From positions 1 through 64,000 of the forward strand of contig NZ_VFSH01000008.1 of NCBI RefSeq assembly GCF_006385785.1: 64,000 bases of DNA, read 5' to 3'. Positions 8,193-18,971 of the stretch are shown here, one piece after another. This stretch comes from Streptococcus shenyangsis (GTDB lineage Bacteria > Bacillota > Bacilli > Lactobacillales > Streptococcaceae). Both the position numbers and the translations under genes were made by a program. Under the pieces are notes generated by a model. That model saw only the letters and a program-made list of their open reading frames with translations, ran no database searches and was not told the DNA's origin. The first letter of the stretch is position 1, and each line of letters begins with the position of its first letter.

Positions 8193-10727
8193 TTATAATT
8201 TCTGTTTTAACTCTACTAAGACATTCATAGCCTGCATAGGTGTCATATTGTAAACATCCAGTTTAGCTAATTCTGCTAGGATAGGATGGTCTGCTGGCGC
8301 GTCAAAGAGTGAAATCTGTTCAGTGACGGCACTTGTTTGTTTCATAGGACCTGGGCTTTCTGGGCCCTGATTCTCTAACTGAGTCAAAATCTTATCCGCC
8401 CTTGCTAAAAGGTCTGCTGGCAAGCCAGCAATCTTGGCAACATGGATACCGTAGGATTTATCAGCTGGTCCTGGTTCGATCTTGTGAAGGAAGGTGACCT
8501 GCCCATCCTGCTCCAAGGTTGCCACGTGGACATTGACCAAATGTTGTAAACTAGACTCCAGACTAGTCAACTCATGGTAGTGGGTCGCAAAGAGGGTTTT
8601 GGCTCCGATGTGTTCATGGATGTATTCGATGATGGACTGAGCAAGAGCCATCCCATCATAAGTCGCAGTTCCCCGTCCTAACTCATCGAAAAGAATCAAG
8701 GAATTTTTGGTTGCATGCGAAATGGCATTATTGGCCTCCATCATCTCCACCATGAAGGTTGATTGACCTGAAACCAAGTCATCTGCTGCTCCGATACGGG
8801 TAAAAATCGCATCAAAAATCGGTAAATGAGCGCTTTCCGCTGGCACATAAGAACCCAACTGGGCCATAACCGCCGTCATGGCTAACTGACGCATGTAGGT
8901 TGACTTTCCGCTCATGTTGGGCCCTGTAATCAGTTGAATACTGGTATATTCTGCCATCTGAATCGTATTTGGAATATAGGTCTGAGCCCCCATAACCTTT
9001 TCAACGACAGCATGACGTCCTTTCTGGATATCAATCTGCGAACCATCTCCAAACTCAGGTCGAATCAAATGCTGGGTTTCAGCAACAACTGCCAGACTTT
9101 GCAAGACATCAACTGTCGCAATTCCTTGGGCTAGAGCTTGTAAACGTTGGATGTACTTGCTGACCTCTTCACGAATACGCATAAAAATTTCGTACTCTAG
9201 GTTAGCTGACTTCTCACGCGCCTCCAGCATATCACCCTCGATACGCGCTAATTCTTCGGTTCCAAAACGTTCTGAATTTTTCAGCGTCGCCTTGCGGAAA
9301 AAGTGAGCAGGCACATTTCCCAGTTGCGAATTGGTCACATGAAAATAGTAGCCATCCTTTTTATTGTAGTCAATCTTAAGCGTGCTGATACCAGAGTTTT
9401 CTCGCTCCTTAGTCTCAATCTCAGCAATCCAGCTAGTCCCTTCTCTGAGAACGCGACGGTACTTGTCTAAAGTCTCATCAAATCCCGTCCGGATAATACC
9501 CCCATCTGTAATCATATGAGGAGCTTCAGGAGCAATCGCTGCGCTAATCAAACTCTCCAACTCAGGGATTGCATCCAATTGTTCGATAAGATAAGTTAGA
9601 GCAGGTTGCTCCATCCCTTCTAAAATCGCACGAATCCGTGGCACACTAGACAAGGTAGTCGCCAACTGCAAGAGATCCTTTGGGTTGGTTTTGCCAAAAG
9701 AAACACGACTAGCCAAGCGCTCAATGTCATAAACACCCTTGAGACTGTCTGTCAAATCACTACGCTCAAAGAAATGGTCGAGAAAGACCTGCACCACTTC
9801 TTGGCGTTGGACGATTCGTTCCTTATCAATCAGGGGACGATGAATCCAAGACCGCAAGAGCCGCATACCCATAGCTGTTTTGGTTTCATCCAAAAGCCAG
9901 AAAAGACTGCCTTGCTTCTTGCCTGACCGAGCATTCTCGACCAAATCCAGACTAGCCTTGGTCGCATAATCCATCTGCAAGAAATCCTTGATTTCATAGC
10001 GGATAACAGGTTTGAGGTGGTTCAATTCCCTCATCTGGGTTCGATGGACATACTGGAGCAACTTACTAGATGCCGCTTGTTCCACAGCTGCTAATCGTGA
10101 ATCCAGTAAATGAAGGTCTTCAAAACCTTCTTTTTCATAGGAAAGTACCAGATTCATCTGACGACTAAGGATTTGTTCCTCTTCCTCAGACAAGTCATAG
10201 CCCAGCACCACTTCTCGAGCCTTGAGATTGCGGATTTCCCCACAAACCAGCGTGAAATCCAAAAGACCTGTCACATAAAAGTCACCCGTCACCAGGTCCA
10301 TATAAGCTAGACCAAATTGATTCCCATCACGGTCTATGGCAACCAAAAAATTATTCTGACTATCCAGCTTACTGCTATCGACCACTGTCCCTGGCGTAAT
10401 GACCTGAACAACCTCTCGTTTAACAACCCCAACTGCTTGTTTAGGATCTTCCATCTGCTCTGCGATAGCCACCTTATAGCCCTGCTCAATCAAGACATCA
10501 ATATACTGCTGGGCAGAATGATAGGGGACACCCGCCATAGGAATCGGATTGTCCGCATTCTTGTTGCGACTCGTTAAGGAAATTTCCAGAATCTGCGCAG
10601 CATTGACCGCATCCTCATAAAATAATTCATAAAAATCACCCATACGAAAGAGCAAAAAAGCATCTGGATATTGCTTTTTAATATCCACATACTGTTGCAT
10701 GCCGGGTGATAACTTTTCTGTCACCAT
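8193..10727 (-). CDS. mutS: DNA mismatch repair protein MutS (HexA)
   Basis: This 844-residue protein recognises mispaired bases and signals repair with MutL. The mismatch-binding Phe-x-Glu is visible as GDFYELF in the N-terminal domain. The connector, lever and clamp domains follow. The C-terminal ATPase has Walker [10 protein letters not shown] near residue 600 and [16 protein letters not shown] as Walker B. In pneumococcus the orthologue is called HexA and also aborts mismatched transformation intermediates. The ATG at 10727 is the first Met of the family. The gene lies 51 bases downstream of argR on the same strand. Confidence 0.97.
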   Translation of the reverse strand: MVTEKLSPGMQQYVDIKKQYPDAFLLFRMGDFYELFYEDAVNAAQILEISLTSRNKNADNPIPMAGVPYHSAQQYIDVLIEQGYKVAIAEQMEDPKQAVGVVKREVVQVITPGTVVDSSKLDSQNNFLVAIDRDGNQFGLAYMDLVTGDFYVTGLLDFTLVCGEIRNLKAREVVLGYDLSEEEEQILSRQMNLVLSYEKEGFEDLHLLDSRLAAVEQAASSKLLQYVHRTQMRELNHLKPVIRYEIKDFLQMDYATKASLDLVENARSGKKQGSLFWLLDETKTAMGMRLLRSWIHRPLIDKERIVQRQEVVQVFLDHFFERSDLTDSLKGVYDIERLASRVSFGKTNPKDLLQLATTLSSVPRIRAILEGMEQPALTYLIEQLDAIPELESLISAAIAPEAPHMITDGGIIRTGFDETLDKYRRVLREGTSWIAEIETKERENSGISTLKIDYNKKDGYYFHVTNSQLGNVPAHFFRKATLKNSERFGTEELARIEGDMLEAREKSANLEYEIFMRIREEVSKYIQRLQALAQGIATVDVLQSLAVVAETQHLIRPEFGDGSQIDIQKGRHAVVEKVMGAQTYIPNTIQMAEYTSIQLITGPNMSGKSTYMRQLAMTAVMAQLGSYVPAESAHLPIFDAIFTRIGAADDLVSGQSTFMVEMMEANNAISHATKNSLILFDELGRGTATYDGMALAQSIIEYIHEHIGAKTLFATHYHELTSLESSLQHLVNVHVATLEQDGQVTFLHKIEPGPADKSYGIHVAKIAGLPADLLARADKILTQLENQGPESPGPMKQTSAVTEQISLFDAPADHPILAELAKLDVYNMTPMQAMNVLVELKQKL

Positions 10728-10777
10728 TTTCCGTCTCTCCTTGTCAAAAATAAGTCTTGAGAGTAACTCCCAAGACC

Positions 10778-11224
10778 TTACTTATCTTTCATCAAATCTA
10801 GCAAACGATCTTCCATGAGTTTGGCAACGTGCTGGTCTCGACAAATGACCAATAAGGTATTGGCACCAGCAACTGTTCCTAAAATCCATTCATCCTTGTT
10901 TGCATCTACAATATTTGCCAAAACAGAGGCTTCTCCCAATTTAGTATGAAGCACCAAGGTAAACTCTGCTCTTGCAACACCTTCTAAATGATGAGACAAA
11001 AATTCCACCAAATCAATCTTTTCTGTCTCATTTGCTAGTACATAATACACCATATCATTTTTCTTGACCTTGGTCAAGCCGATTTCACGCAAATCACGAG
11101 ACAGGGTTGTCTGCGTCACAAAAACATTGTGCGCCTCCAACCGATCTTGAATTTCTTTTTGTGTACTTAATTTCTCCTCAGTAATCATTTTTTTTATTAA
11201 CTGATGACGATCTCTTTTTCTCAT
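10778..11224 (-). CDS. argR: ArgR/AhrC-family arginine regulator
   Basis: This 148-residue regulator has an N-terminal winged helix (residues 1-65, with SRDLREIGL as recognition region) and a C-terminal oligomerisation domain. The family arginine-binding signature is GTIAGDDT. Here it reads GTVAGANT (116-123), so the acidic residues that contact arginine are replaced by Ala121-Asn122. Lactococcal ArgR shows the same kind of loss and depends on a second paralogue, AhrC, for arginine sensing (literature knowledge). The gene is divergent from argS and is followed by mutS. It probably controls arginine genes, perhaps as a non-sensing partner. Confidence 0.88.
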   Translation of the reverse strand: MRKRDRHQLIKKMITEEKLSTQKEIQDRLEAHNVFVTQTTLSRDLREIGLTKVKKNDMVYYVLANETEKIDLVEFLSHHLEGVARAEFTLVLHTKLGEASVLANIVDANKDEWILGTVAGANTLLVICRDQHVAKLMEDRLLDLMKDK

Positions 11225-11322
11225 AAAATCCTCTTATATGAATATTTATAACTAATTTTATAACTATATTATCCCAAAAAAATAGGAGATTTCAAAAATT
11301 TTTTCTTCTTTCTTTAAAATTG

Positions 11323-11331
11323 TGATAAAAT
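11323..11331 (+). promoter_or_regulatory. Extended -10 promoter of argS
   Basis: TGATAAAAT fits the TGn-extended -10 form and lies 28 bases before the argS ATG. No clear -35 box is present. The divergent argR leader lies about 100 bases away. Confidence 0.55.
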
Positions 11332-11359
11332 AGTAGAAAAGTCCAAAAAGGAGCTCTTA

Positions 11360-13051
11360 ATGAATACAAAAGAATTGATTGCTAGCGAGTTGGCTAGCAT
11401 CATTGATAGCCTGGACCAAGAGGCTATTTTAAATTTACTGGAAACCCCTAAAAACTCAGAAATGGGAGACATCGCTTTCCCTGCTTTTTCACTTGCAAAA
11501 GTCGAACGTAAAGCACCTCAAATGATTGCGGCTGAACTGGCTGAAAAAATTAACAGCCAAGCCTTTGAAAAGGTTGTCGCAACAGGACCTTACGTCAACT
11601 TTTTCCTTGATAAATCTGCCATTTCTGCTCAAGTATTGCAAGCTGTTATCACTGAAAAAGAACACTATGCTGACCAAACTATTGGCAAACAAGAAAATGT
11701 TGTTATCGATATGTCTAGTCCCAATATCGCTAAACCATTTTCTATTGGTCACCTACGCTCAACTGTTATCGGAGATAGCTTGTCACATATTTTCCAAAAA
11801 ATCGGTTATCAAACAGTCAAGGTCAACCATTTGGGAGACTGGGGTAAACAGTTTGGAATGTTGATTGTTGCCTACAAAAAATGGGGCGACGAAGAAGCTG
11901 TAAAGGCTCATCCAATCGATGAACTCCTTAAACTCTACGTCCGCATCAACGCTGAGGCTGAAAATGACCCAAGTTTGGATGAAGAAGCACGCGAATGGTT
12001 CCGTAAACTTGAAAATGGAGACGAGGAAGCTCTCGCACTTTGGCAATGGTTCCGTGATGAAAGTTTGGTGGAATTTAACCGCCTTTACAATGAATTGCAA
12101 GTCGAATTTGACAGCTACAACGGAGAATCCTTCTACAACGATAAGATGGATGCAGTTGTAGACATTCTTTCTGAAAAAGGCCTTCTTGTTGAATCAGAAG
12201 GTGCCCAAGTTGTGAATCTTGAGAAATATGGAATTGAACATCCAGCCCTTATCAAAAAATCTGATGGTGCAACTCTCTACATCACACGTGACTTGGCTGC
12301 AGCTCTTTACCGTAAAAACGAATACCAATTTGCTAAATCTATCTATGTCGTTGGTCAAGAGCAATCTGCCCACTTTAAACAGCTCAAAGCTGTCTTGAAA
12401 GAAATGGGCTACGACTGGAGTGAAGACATTACTCATGTTCCTTTTGGTTTGGTTACAAAAGAATGGAAAAAACTCTCTACGCGTAAAGGGAATGTCATCT
12501 TGCTAGAGCCTACTGTTGCAGAGGCTGTTAGCCGTGCCAAGGCCCAAATCGAGGCTAAAAATCCTGAACTAGAAAACAAAGACCAGGTAGCGCATGCTGT
12601 TGGGGTTGGAGCCATTAAGTTCTATGACCTCAAAACCGACCGTACAAATGGATACGACTTCGACCTAGAAGCTATGGTATCCTTCGAGGGGGAAACTGGA
12701 CCTTATGTACAATATGCCTACGCTCGTATCCAATCTATCTTACGCAAAGCCGATTTCAAACCAGAAACAGCTGGCAACTATAGCTTGAATGATGCCGAAA
12801 GTTGGGAAATCATCAAACTCATCCAAGACTTCCCACGTATTATCAACCGTGCGGCGGATAACTTTGAACCTTCTATCATTGCTAAATTTGCAGTTAGCCT
12901 GGCTCAAGCCTTTAACAAATACTATGCACATACGCGCATCTTGGATGAAAGCCCAGAACGCGACAGCCGTCTAGCTCTTAGCTACGCAACCGCAGTCGTT
13001 CTCAAAGAGGCCCTTCGCTTGCTTGGAGTAGAAGCGCCTGAGAAGATGTGA
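11360..13051 (+). CDS. argS: Arginyl-tRNA synthetase
   Basis: This 563-residue class I synthetase charges tRNA-Arg. The N-terminal Add-1 domain is followed by the HIGH-type motif in FSIGHLRS. The second signature is KLSTRKGN, in place of KMSKS. The C-terminal DALR helical anticodon-binding domain covers roughly the last 120 residues. The start ATG has AAGGAG upstream and an extended -10 promoter. It is divergent from argR, an arrangement suggestive of arginine-linked control, though no clear ARG box was established. Confidence 0.97.
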   Translation: MNTKELIASELASIIDSLDQEAILNLLETPKNSEMGDIAFPAFSLAKVERKAPQMIAAELAEKINSQAFEKVVATGPYVNFFLDKSAISAQVLQAVITEKEHYADQTIGKQENVVIDMSSPNIAKPFSIGHLRSTVIGDSLSHIFQKIGYQTVKVNHLGDWGKQFGMLIVAYKKWGDEEAVKAHPIDELLKLYVRINAEAENDPSLDEEAREWFRKLENGDEEALALWQWFRDESLVEFNRLYNELQVEFDSYNGESFYNDKMDAVVDILSEKGLLVESEGAQVVNLEKYGIEHPALIKKSDGATLYITRDLAAALYRKNEYQFAKSIYVVGQEQSAHFKQLKAVLKEMGYDWSEDITHVPFGLVTKEWKKLSTRKGNVILLEPTVAEAVSRAKAQIEAKNPELENKDQVAHAVGVGAIKFYDLKTDRTNGYDFDLEAMVSFEGETGPYVQYAYARIQSILRKADFKPETAGNYSLNDAESWEIIKLIQDFPRIINRAADNFEPSIIAKFAVSLAQAFNKYYAHTRILDESPERDSRLALSYATAVVLKEALRLLGVEAPEKM

Positions 13052-13058
13052 TTCAGTA

Positions 13059-13260
13059 CTAACAATTGGAACTAAAGTTCCCAATTGTTAGACGCTATCC
13101 GCTTGTATGCGGACTAGCTAACTGCTTCACTAGTCATGGCTCCTAAATATAATCGATTTAGAAGCCATGACGTCGTAATCCTCAAGTCACTTGAATGCAA
13201 GACAATCTAAGTAATGAATGTCAAACCTTATCAGGGATTTGGCTAAGCGCTTCACTAATT
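13059..13260. repeat. Cluster of hairpins with a direct repeat, argS-gpsA interval
   Basis: This 250-bp gap holds no gene. It contains three hairpins in a row: 13059-13091 (CTAACAATTGG arms), 13098-13113 (TCCGC/GCGGA) and 13134-13168 (CATGGCT/AGCCATG arms). An 18-bp near-direct repeat, GCTAACTGCTTCACTAGT, lies at 13116-13133, with a related copy at 13242-13259. None of the hairpins has a T-run, so they are not ordinary terminators. I do not recognise the element. Confidence 0.55.
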
Positions 13261-13303
13261 CAATCTACTCACTACTATTTTTTATCATACAGGGAGATAT
13301 CCT

Positions 13304-13549
13304 ATGAGCCAATATGCTTATATCCTCGTTGTGATTAGCTTGGTGTTCCTTTTTCTGCTTAATAAGTACGAGAAAGAACGGCTTCAAAGACTCTACCAAG
13401 AACAACTTTTGAAGGATGAAACATTCAGGACTGACATCAAAGAGAAAATTCACACGACTGAAAATATCAATGATGTCATTGCTTACATCAATAAAACTTA
13501 TCATCTGGGAATGTTACTATCAAAAGACATTACAGATCAATTGAAATAA
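13304..13549 (+). CDS. Small membrane-anchored protein, function unknown
   Basis: This 81-residue protein has a single N-terminal hydrophobic segment (about residues 4-20) followed by a charged cytosolic part rich in Lys and Glu, possibly helical. The start is supported by GGGAGAT seven bases upstream. A rho-independent terminator follows. I know of no function. It sits between argS and gpsA and is preceded by the hairpin cluster, so it may be transcribed separately. Confidence 0.7.
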   Translation: MSQYAYILVVISLVFLFLLNKYEKERLQRLYQEQLLKDETFRTDIKEKIHTTENINDVIAYINKTYHLGMLLSKDITDQLK

Positions 13550-13576
13550 ACCTAGCTATTCTTTAAGGAATATCAA

Positions 13577-13615
13577 AACCGAGACTAAGAGTTTAATACT
13601 TAGGATCGGTTTTTG
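13577..13615 (+). terminator. Terminator after the 81-residue gene
   Basis: AAACCGA pairs with TCGGTTT, and CTAAG pairs with CTTAG inside it. TTTTTG and more T-rich sequence follow. Confidence 0.75.
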
Positions 13616-13678
13616 TATATTTTTCAAGTAACAAAGCAACCACTCCCCAGCAATGCAAGTGCAAAATCCCCTAGAATG

Positions 13679-13687
13679 TGATAAAAT
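13679..13687 (+). promoter_or_regulatory. Extended -10 promoter of gpsA-galU
   Basis: TGATAAAAT, the same extended -10 form as at argS, lies 29 bases before the gpsA ATG. No -35 box is convincing. Confidence 0.55.
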
Positions 13688-13716
13688 AAAAAGAGAACTC
13701 TATCAAGGAGGAAATC

Positions 13717-14733
13717 ATGGAAAAACAAACCATCGCCGTCTTGGGGCCTGGTTCTTGGGGAACTGCCCTTTCACAAGTCTTGAATGACAATGGACACGAG
13801 GTACGTATTTGGGGAAATCTTCCCGAGCAAATCAATGAAATTAATACCTATCATACTAATAAACACTACTTTAAAGATGTCGTTCTAGACGAAAATATCA
13901 TTGCCTACACCGACTTAGCAGAAACATTGAAAGATGTAGATGCGATTTTGTTTGTTGTCCCAACAAAAGTGACACGACTTGTTGCCCAACAAGTTGCAAA
14001 AACCTTGGATCATAAGGCTATCATCATGCACGCTTCAAAGGGATTAGAGCCTGATAGTCATAAACGATTATCAACCATCCTTGAAGAAGAAATTCCTGAA
14101 CATCTCCGCAGTGATATTGTCGTTGTTTCAGGCCCTAGTCATGCAGAAGAGACCATTGTACGTGACCTGACTTTAATCACTGCTGCTTCTAAAGATTTAC
14201 AAACAGCTCAATACGTTCAAGAACTCTTTAGTAATCACTACTTCCGACTTTATACCAATACGGATGTTATTGGAGTCGAAACTGCTGGTGCTCTTAAAAA
14301 TATTATCGCTGTCGGTGCTGGAGCTCTACATGGTTTGGGATTTGGTGACAATGCCAAAGCAGCCATCATCGCTCGAGGCTTGGCAGAAATTACCCGCCTA
14401 GGGGTAGCACTCGGTGCCAGTCCACTGACCTATAGTGGCTTATCTGGTGTGGGAGATTTGATTGTAACGGGAACCTCCATCCACTCTCGTAACTGGAGAG
14501 CCGGAGATGCTCTTGGTCGTGGAGAATCTCTAGCTGATATCGAAGCCAATATGGGCATGGTAATCGAAGGAATCTCAACGACTCGAGCAGCCTATGAACT
14601 AGCGCAAGAACTTGGAGTCTATATGCCCATTACACAAGCCATTTACCAAGTTATCTACCACGGAACCAATATCAAAGATGCTATTTATGACATCATGAAC
14701 AATGAATTTAAAGCAGAAAATGAGTGGTCTTAA
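13717..14733 (+). CDS. gpsA: Glycerol-3-phosphate dehydrogenase [NAD(P)+]
   Basis: This 338-residue cytosolic enzyme reduces dihydroxyacetone phosphate to sn-glycerol-3-phosphate for phospholipid and teichoic acid synthesis. The N-terminal Rossmann motif is GPGSWGTAL. The catalytic Lys region [13 protein letters not shown] and the substrate-binding [10 protein letters not shown] are both present. The ribosome-binding site AAGGAGG precedes the ATG. The galU start follows 21 bases after its stop, so the two form an operon feeding envelope precursor synthesis. Confidence 0.96.
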   Translation: MEKQTIAVLGPGSWGTALSQVLNDNGHEVRIWGNLPEQINEINTYHTNKHYFKDVVLDENIIAYTDLAETLKDVDAILFVVPTKVTRLVAQQVAKTLDHKAIIMHASKGLEPDSHKRLSTILEEEIPEHLRSDIVVVSGPSHAEETIVRDLTLITAASKDLQTAQYVQELFSNHYFRLYTNTDVIGVETAGALKNIIAVGAGALHGLGFGDNAKAAIIARGLAEITRLGVALGASPLTYSGLSGVGDLIVTGTSIHSRNWRAGDALGRGESLADIEANMGMVIEGISTTRAAYELAQELGVYMPITQAIYQVIYHGTNIKDAIYDIMNNEFKAENEWS

Positions 14734-14754
14734 CTCTCTAAAGAAAGGATTCTT

Positions 14755-15654
14755 ATGACATCAAAAGTTAGAAAGGCAGTCATCCCTGCCGCTGGACTCG
14801 GGACTCGATTTTTACCAGCAACCAAAGCACTTGCTAAAGAAATGTTGCCAATTGTAGACAAACCAACTATCCAGTTTATCGTGGAAGAGGCTCTCAAATC
14901 AGGTATTGAAGATATTCTGGTTGTCACTGGTAAATCAAAACGTTCTATTGAAGACCACTTTGACTCAAACTTTGAACTTGAGTACAATCTCAAAGAAAAA
15001 GGCAAAACGGATTTGTTAAAATTGGTAGATGAAGCAACTGGTATGCGCCTTCATTTCATCCGCCAAACTCACCCTCGCGGTCTTGGAGACGCTGTCCTAC
15101 AAGCCAAAGCTTTTGTGGGGAATGAACCCTTCGTTGTTATGCTGGGCGATGACCTTATGGACATTACTAACGACAAGACTATCCCATTAACAAAACAACT
15201 GATGAATGATTACGAAAAGACACACGCATCAACCATTGCTGTTATGCCTGTTCCTCATGAAGAAGTTTCATCATATGGAGTTATCGCTCCTCAAGGTGAA
15301 GGAATCAATGGTCTATACAGCGTTGAAACTTTCGTTGAAAAACCAGCTCCCGAAGATGCTCCAAGTGATTTAGCAATTATCGGTCGCTATCTTCTCACAC
15401 CTGAGATTTTTGATATCCTCGAAAAGCAAGCTCCCGGTGCTGGAAATGAAATTCAGCTTACGGATGCAATCGATACTCTCAATAAAACACAACGTGTTTT
15501 CGCTCGTAAATTTACAGGAGCTCGCTACGACGTTGGCGATAAGTTTGGCTTTATGAAAACATCTATTGACTACGCCCTCAAGCACCCACAAGTCAAAGAT
15601 GACTTGAAAGATTACATCATCCAACTCGGAAAAGAATTGGCTGAGAAGGAATAA
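14755..15654 (+). CDS. galU: UTP--glucose-1-phosphate uridylyltransferase
   Basis: This 299-residue nucleotidyltransferase makes UDP-glucose from UTP and glucose-1-phosphate. The N-terminal signature [14 protein letters not shown] and the Mg-binding [10 protein letters not shown] are visible, as is [11 protein letters not shown] in the sugar-binding region. UDP-glucose feeds capsule, glycolipid and teichoic acid glycosylation in this group. It is preceded by AAAGGA and is the second gene of the gpsA-galU unit, which ends at a strong terminator. Confidence 0.96.
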   Translation: MTSKVRKAVIPAAGLGTRFLPATKALAKEMLPIVDKPTIQFIVEEALKSGIEDILVVTGKSKRSIEDHFDSNFELEYNLKEKGKTDLLKLVDEATGMRLHFIRQTHPRGLGDAVLQAKAFVGNEPFVVMLGDDLMDITNDKTIPLTKQLMNDYEKTHASTIAVMPVPHEEVSSYGVIAPQGEGINGLYSVETFVEKPAPEDAPSDLAIIGRYLLTPEIFDILEKQAPGAGNEIQLTDAIDTLNKTQRVFARKFTGARYDVGDKFGFMKTSIDYALKHPQVKDDLKDYIIQLGKELAEKE

Positions 15655-15658
15655 CATA

Positions 15659-15693
15659 AAAAGATAAGGTTCAAAAATTGCCTTATCTTTTTT
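15659..15693 (+). terminator. Terminator of gpsA-galU
   Basis: AAAAGATAAGG pairs with CCTTATCTTTT across a loop of about 10 bases, followed by T's. It begins 5 bases after the galU stop. Confidence 0.88.
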
Positions 15694-15695
15694 AT

Positions 15696-15802
15696 TATAG
15701 TAGATTGAAATAAGATGTAAACAAATCGATTAGGAAAGTCAAATTAATTTCTAGAAATATTTCAGTAGCCACAGCGTGCTATTCTAAATTCAACCTACTA
15801 TA
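15696..15802. repeat. RUP-like element, 107 bp
   Basis: The segment is bounded by inverted termini TATAGTAGATTGAA and TTCAACCTACTATA, with one mismatch. It is exactly 107 bp long. Pneumococcal RUP elements are 107-bp units with imperfect terminal inverted repeats, thought to be mobilised in trans by IS630-Spn1 into TA targets (literature knowledge). It lies between the galU terminator and the end of the rhomboid gene and contains no gene. Confidence 0.72.
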
Positions 15803-15823
15803 CATAAGTATTCTTATAAACCT

Positions 15824-16501
15824 TCACAACTCCATTCCCTTATCAAGAAGCAAGACTGCAAGTACTACGAATAACACTAACGCTACCAGTCTCTGACTAG
15901 CGCTATACATCCGTCTTTCTCCTCGAACTGGAAAGATAACTGCTAGTAATGCTCCACCAACTGCACCACCGATATGACCTGCTAGACTGATTCCTGGAAT
16001 CAGAACACTTCCAATAATGTTAACCACAAAAAGTGTCAGATAGGATTGCCCTAGCTGTTGAATATAGGGGTTGCGAGTTGCATAACGAAGAACAATAATT
16101 GCAGCAAATAATCCATAGAGAGAAGTCGAGGCTCCTGCTGCTAAGGATTTAGGACTAAATACAAAAACAAAGAGATTGCCCATCATTCCTGATAAGAGAT
16201 AGAGAAAGAAAAACTTCTTGGATCCAAAAATTTCCTCTACTTGTCTACCAAGATAATAAAGCGAAAGCATATTGACAATGAAATGCTCCCACCCAATATG
16301 AACAAAAATGGCAGAGAAGATACGCCAAACCTGCTCAGGAAAGAGGCGAATAGCTGGCCCATACATGGCTCCAAATTGAAATAAGGTATCCGCCCTGTCA
16401 AAGTTTCCACCTGTGGTCACCAACATTAGTAGAAATACCAAGGCCGTCACTAAGAGGAAAAAACTCGTCACAGGGTAACGCCTATCAAAGATTTCTTTCA
16501 T
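15824..16501 (-). CDS. Rhomboid-family intramembrane serine protease
   Basis: This 225-residue integral membrane protein has about six transmembrane helices plus an extra hydrophobic C-terminal segment. The catalytic Ser lies in AGASTSLYGLFA, and the partner His is in the GHIGGAVGGALL helix. An N-terminal HxxxN oxyanion element is visible as HFIVNMLSLYYLG. The ATG at 16501 is preceded by AGGAGG; an adjacent upstream TTG is a poorer start. It overlaps the end of the formyl-THF cyclo-ligase gene by 17 bases, so the two are translationally coupled. The substrate is unknown. Confidence 0.92.
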   Translation of the reverse strand: MKEIFDRRYPVTSFFLLVTALVFLLMLVTTGGNFDRADTLFQFGAMYGPAIRLFPEQVWRIFSAIFVHIGWEHFIVNMLSLYYLGRQVEEIFGSKKFFFLYLLSGMMGNLFVFVFSPKSLAAGASTSLYGLFAAIIVLRYATRNPYIQQLGQSYLTLFVVNIIGSVLIPGISLAGHIGGAVGGALLAVIFPVRGERRMYSASQRLVALVLFVVLAVLLLDKGMEL

Positions 16502-17024
16502 CAATCAGTACCTCCTGAACAGGAATATCATGATTTTCAGGAATAAAGTCCTGAATTTGACAAGGATATATCGTACTCAAAGTATGACCAGAAAAATATT
16601 CCAGATAGCGGTCATAATAACCTCCACCGTATCCAATCCGATATCCTTCCGTCGTAAAAGCCAAGCCAGGAACATGAATCAAATCAATCTGAGAGGCATC
16701 CACCACTTCCAAATCTCCCTGTGGCTCCAGTAAGCCAAAGGAAGTTTTTACCAACTGCTGCGGATCATAGACTACAAACTTCATGAGCCCCTTGGGATAG
16801 GTTTTGGGTATCAAAACTTTCTTACCATCCCTCAGCGCCTGGTCAATCAGTTCCTGAGTTTGAAACTCATGAGGAAAAGAGAGATAGGTTGCGATGACCT
16901 TGGCTTCTTGGTAGAAGGGATGGTGTAAAAGCCGCTCGGTTAAAGTTTGATCTATAAACTGTTTTTGCTCTTGAGGTAAAGCCTTCATTTCATTCAAGAC
17001 CTGCTTGCGTAATTTCAATTTCAT
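16485..17024 (-). CDS. 5-formyltetrahydrofolate cyclo-ligase
   Basis: This 179-residue cytosolic enzyme converts 5-formyl-THF to 5,10-methenyl-THF using ATP. The C-terminal signature GYRIGYGGGYYDRYL (phosphate/ATP-binding loop) is diagnostic, and the N-terminal KLRKQVL region fits the family. I chose the ATG at 17024 because GAGGG lies 7 bases upstream. A TTG two codons earlier is too close to that site. It follows the M20 peptidase gene by 11 bases and overlaps the rhomboid gene, so the three are likely one transcript. Confidence 0.93.
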   Translation of the reverse strand: MKLKLRKQVLNEMKALPQEQKQFIDQTLTERLLHHPFYQEAKVIATYLSFPHEFQTQELIDQALRDGKKVLIPKTYPKGLMKFVVYDPQQLVKTSFGLLEPQGDLEVVDASQIDLIHVPGLAFTTEGYRIGYGGGYYDRYLEYFSGHTLSTIYPCQIQDFIPENHDIPVQEVLIDERNL

Positions 17025-17035
17025 AGACAAGCCCT

Positions 17036-18166
17036 CTACTCTGCTGCCTTCTTTTTCAGGAAACTAGAAACCGCATCTAACCCAATGGCTAATGCTTCTT
17101 CCTTAGGACTCATCTGAGGGTGATGAAGGGCATAGGGACTATCGATACCAAGCCAGAACATAACACCATCAACTTTTGAAAGGAGATAACCAAAGTCCTC
17201 GCCTGTCATAGCAGGCTCGATATCAATCAGCTCAATTCCCTCTTTCTCTTCAAAAAAGTCCATTAGTTCACGTGCCAAGACTGGATTGTTCTCAACAGGC
17301 AAGTAGCCCCCTTGTTTGAGTTCGACTTCAACTTCCATACCAAAAGCGATTGCAACTCCTTCTGCAACTGTTTTGACCCTCTTTTGCACCAAGAGGCTCA
17401 TATTCTGAGTCAAGGCCCGAATAGTTCCATGTAAAAAGGCTGTGTCTGTGATGACATTGTTGGTTGTTCCAGCTTGGAAAACGCCAAAGGTCACCACCGC
17501 TCCCTCGATTGGATTGACATTGCGGCTGACAACTGACTGTACTTGGGTCACAAAGTAACTAGCAGCCACCAAGGCGTCATTAGCTTCATGTGGAAAAGCT
17601 GCGTGGCCACCTTTGCCTTTGAAACGGATCTTCACCTCGCAAGTCCCTGCAAAGAGTGTATGAGTATTAGTCGCAATCTGGCCGACTTTCAAATCTGGTC
17701 GAACATGGAGGCCATAAAACTGGTCTGGCAACCAGTCTCCAAAAGCGCCATCCTCATACATGAGCATACCACCAGCTTCATTTTCTTCAGCAGGCTGAAA
17801 TAGGAAGAGTAGATTATTCTTGGGTTGCTCCTCAAGGGCGCGCTCAAGACAGCCCAAGGCAATGGTCATGTGGAAATCATGTCCACAGGCGTGCATGCGA
17901 CCTTGGTGCTGAGAAGCAAAAAGAAGTCCTGTTTGTTCGACGATAGGCAGGCCATCAATATCTGTTCTCCAACCAATGGTCCGCTCTGGCTGACTTCCCT
18001 GCAAATAGACCAAAATACCTGTCCGCCAAGTACGAACTTGAACAAAATCCTTGCCCGCAGTCAATTTCTCAATCACATCCAACAGATAAGCCTGAGTCTT
18101 GAACTCCTCCAAGCCGATTTCTGGAATCTGGTGCAAATCCCGTCTAGTCTGAATCAAATCTAACAT
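17036..18166 (-). CDS. N-acetyldiaminopimelate deacetylase (M20D family)
   Basis: This 376-residue metallo-amidohydrolase matches M20D peptidases. Visible motifs are [11 protein letters not shown] at the N-terminus, HACGHDFHM and PAEENEAGG as metal ligands, a central dimerisation insert, and a C-terminal HHPQMSP His. Its neighbour dapD uses the acetylated branch of lysine/diaminopimelate synthesis, and a deacetylase is required in that branch. Context therefore favours N-acetyl-L,L-diaminopimelate deacetylase over a general aminoacylase. It lies 67 bases after dapD, with a hairpin between them, and precedes the folate gene. Confidence 0.87.
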   Translation of the reverse strand: MLDLIQTRRDLHQIPEIGLEEFKTQAYLLDVIEKLTAGKDFVQVRTWRTGILVYLQGSQPERTIGWRTDIDGLPIVEQTGLLFASQHQGRMHACGHDFHMTIALGCLERALEEQPKNNLLFLFQPAEENEAGGMLMYEDGAFGDWLPDQFYGLHVRPDLKVGQIATNTHTLFAGTCEVKIRFKGKGGHAAFPHEANDALVAASYFVTQVQSVVSRNVNPIEGAVVTFGVFQAGTTNNVITDTAFLHGTIRALTQNMSLLVQKRVKTVAEGVAIAFGMEVEVELKQGGYLPVENNPVLARELMDFFEEKEGIELIDIEPAMTGEDFGYLLSKVDGVMFWLGIDSPYALHHPQMSPKEEALAIGLDAVSSFLKKKAAE

Positions 18167-18191
18167 CTATCTATCCTCCTATATAGCAGAA

Positions 18192-18217
18192 AGAGGCTGG
18201 AAAAGGGTTCCGCCTCT
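18192..18217. other. Hairpin between dapD and the deacetylase gene
   Basis: AGAGGC/GCCTCT arms enclose a nested GGAA/TTCC. The minus-strand T-run is short (TTTC), so termination would be partial. A better T-run lies on the plus strand, where no gene ends. Confidence 0.45.
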
Positions 18218-18233
18218 ATTTTTCTTTTACAAA

Positions 18234-18932
18234 TTACAAGGTACGAAGCGCATCTTCTAGCGCTGTTTTTTGTTGGGTTTGGGCATCAATCTCTTTGATG
18301 ATACGAGCTGGAACACCTGCTACTACTACGTTTTCTGGGACATCTTGGGTAACGATGGCTCCTGCTGCGACAACTGAACCACTACCGATTTGGACCCCTT
18401 CGATAACCACTGCGTTGGCACCGATGAGAACATTGTCTCCAACACGGACTGGTTCAGCGCTCGCTGGCTCAATCACACCTGCAAGAACGGCACCTGCACC
18501 AACGTGACTGTTTTTCCCAACGATAGCACGGCCACCAAGGATAGCACCCATGTCAATCATGGTTCCTGCACCAATTTCAGCACCGATATTAATAACTGCT
18601 CCCATCATGATAACAGCATTGCCACCAATTTCAACCTGATCACGGATAATAGCACCTGGCTCGATACGAGCATTGATAGCACGTTTGTCTAGCAAGGGAA
18701 CTGCAGAATTACGAGCATCTTGCTCAACAACATAGTCTTTATTTTCTACCAAACCTTCTAGAAGCGGAGCAACGTCCTTCCAGTCTCCAAATAGGACATT
18801 TCCTAGTTTCACAACAGAGCTAGGTACAGCAGTTGCAAGTTCTCCCTCAAAGGTTACTTTCACACTAGTTTTCTTTTCGGCATTGGCGATAAATTGGATA
18901 ATTTCTTGAGCATTCATTTTTGTGGCAGTCAT
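18234..18932 (-). CDS. dapD: Tetrahydrodipicolinate N-acetyltransferase
   Basis: This 232-residue protein has an N-terminal alpha domain (to about residue 85) and a left-handed beta-helix made of hexapeptide repeats (about 90-205). Repeats are visible as runs of V/I-x-x-x-A/G units. This matches tetrahydropyridine-2,6-dicarboxylate N-acetyltransferase (DapD/DapH), which acetylates tetrahydrodipicolinate in lysine/DAP synthesis. The ATG follows AGGAGG by 5 bases. Upstream lies a promoter, then a structured leader with a terminator (see the RNA candidate), so attenuation of this gene is possible. Confidence 0.94.
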   Translation of the reverse strand: MTATKMNAQEIIQFIANAEKKTSVKVTFEGELATAVPSSVVKLGNVLFGDWKDVAPLLEGLVENKDYVVEQDARNSAVPLLDKRAINARIEPGAIIRDQVEIGGNAVIMMGAVINIGAEIGAGTMIDMGAILGGRAIVGKNSHVGAGAVLAGVIEPASAEPVRVGDNVLIGANAVVIEGVQIGSGSVVAAGAIVTQDVPENVVVAGVPARIIKEIDAQTQQKTALEDALRTL

Positions 18933-18971
18933 AGGCGCCTCCTAGTTCATTTTAATGATACCTATTCTACC

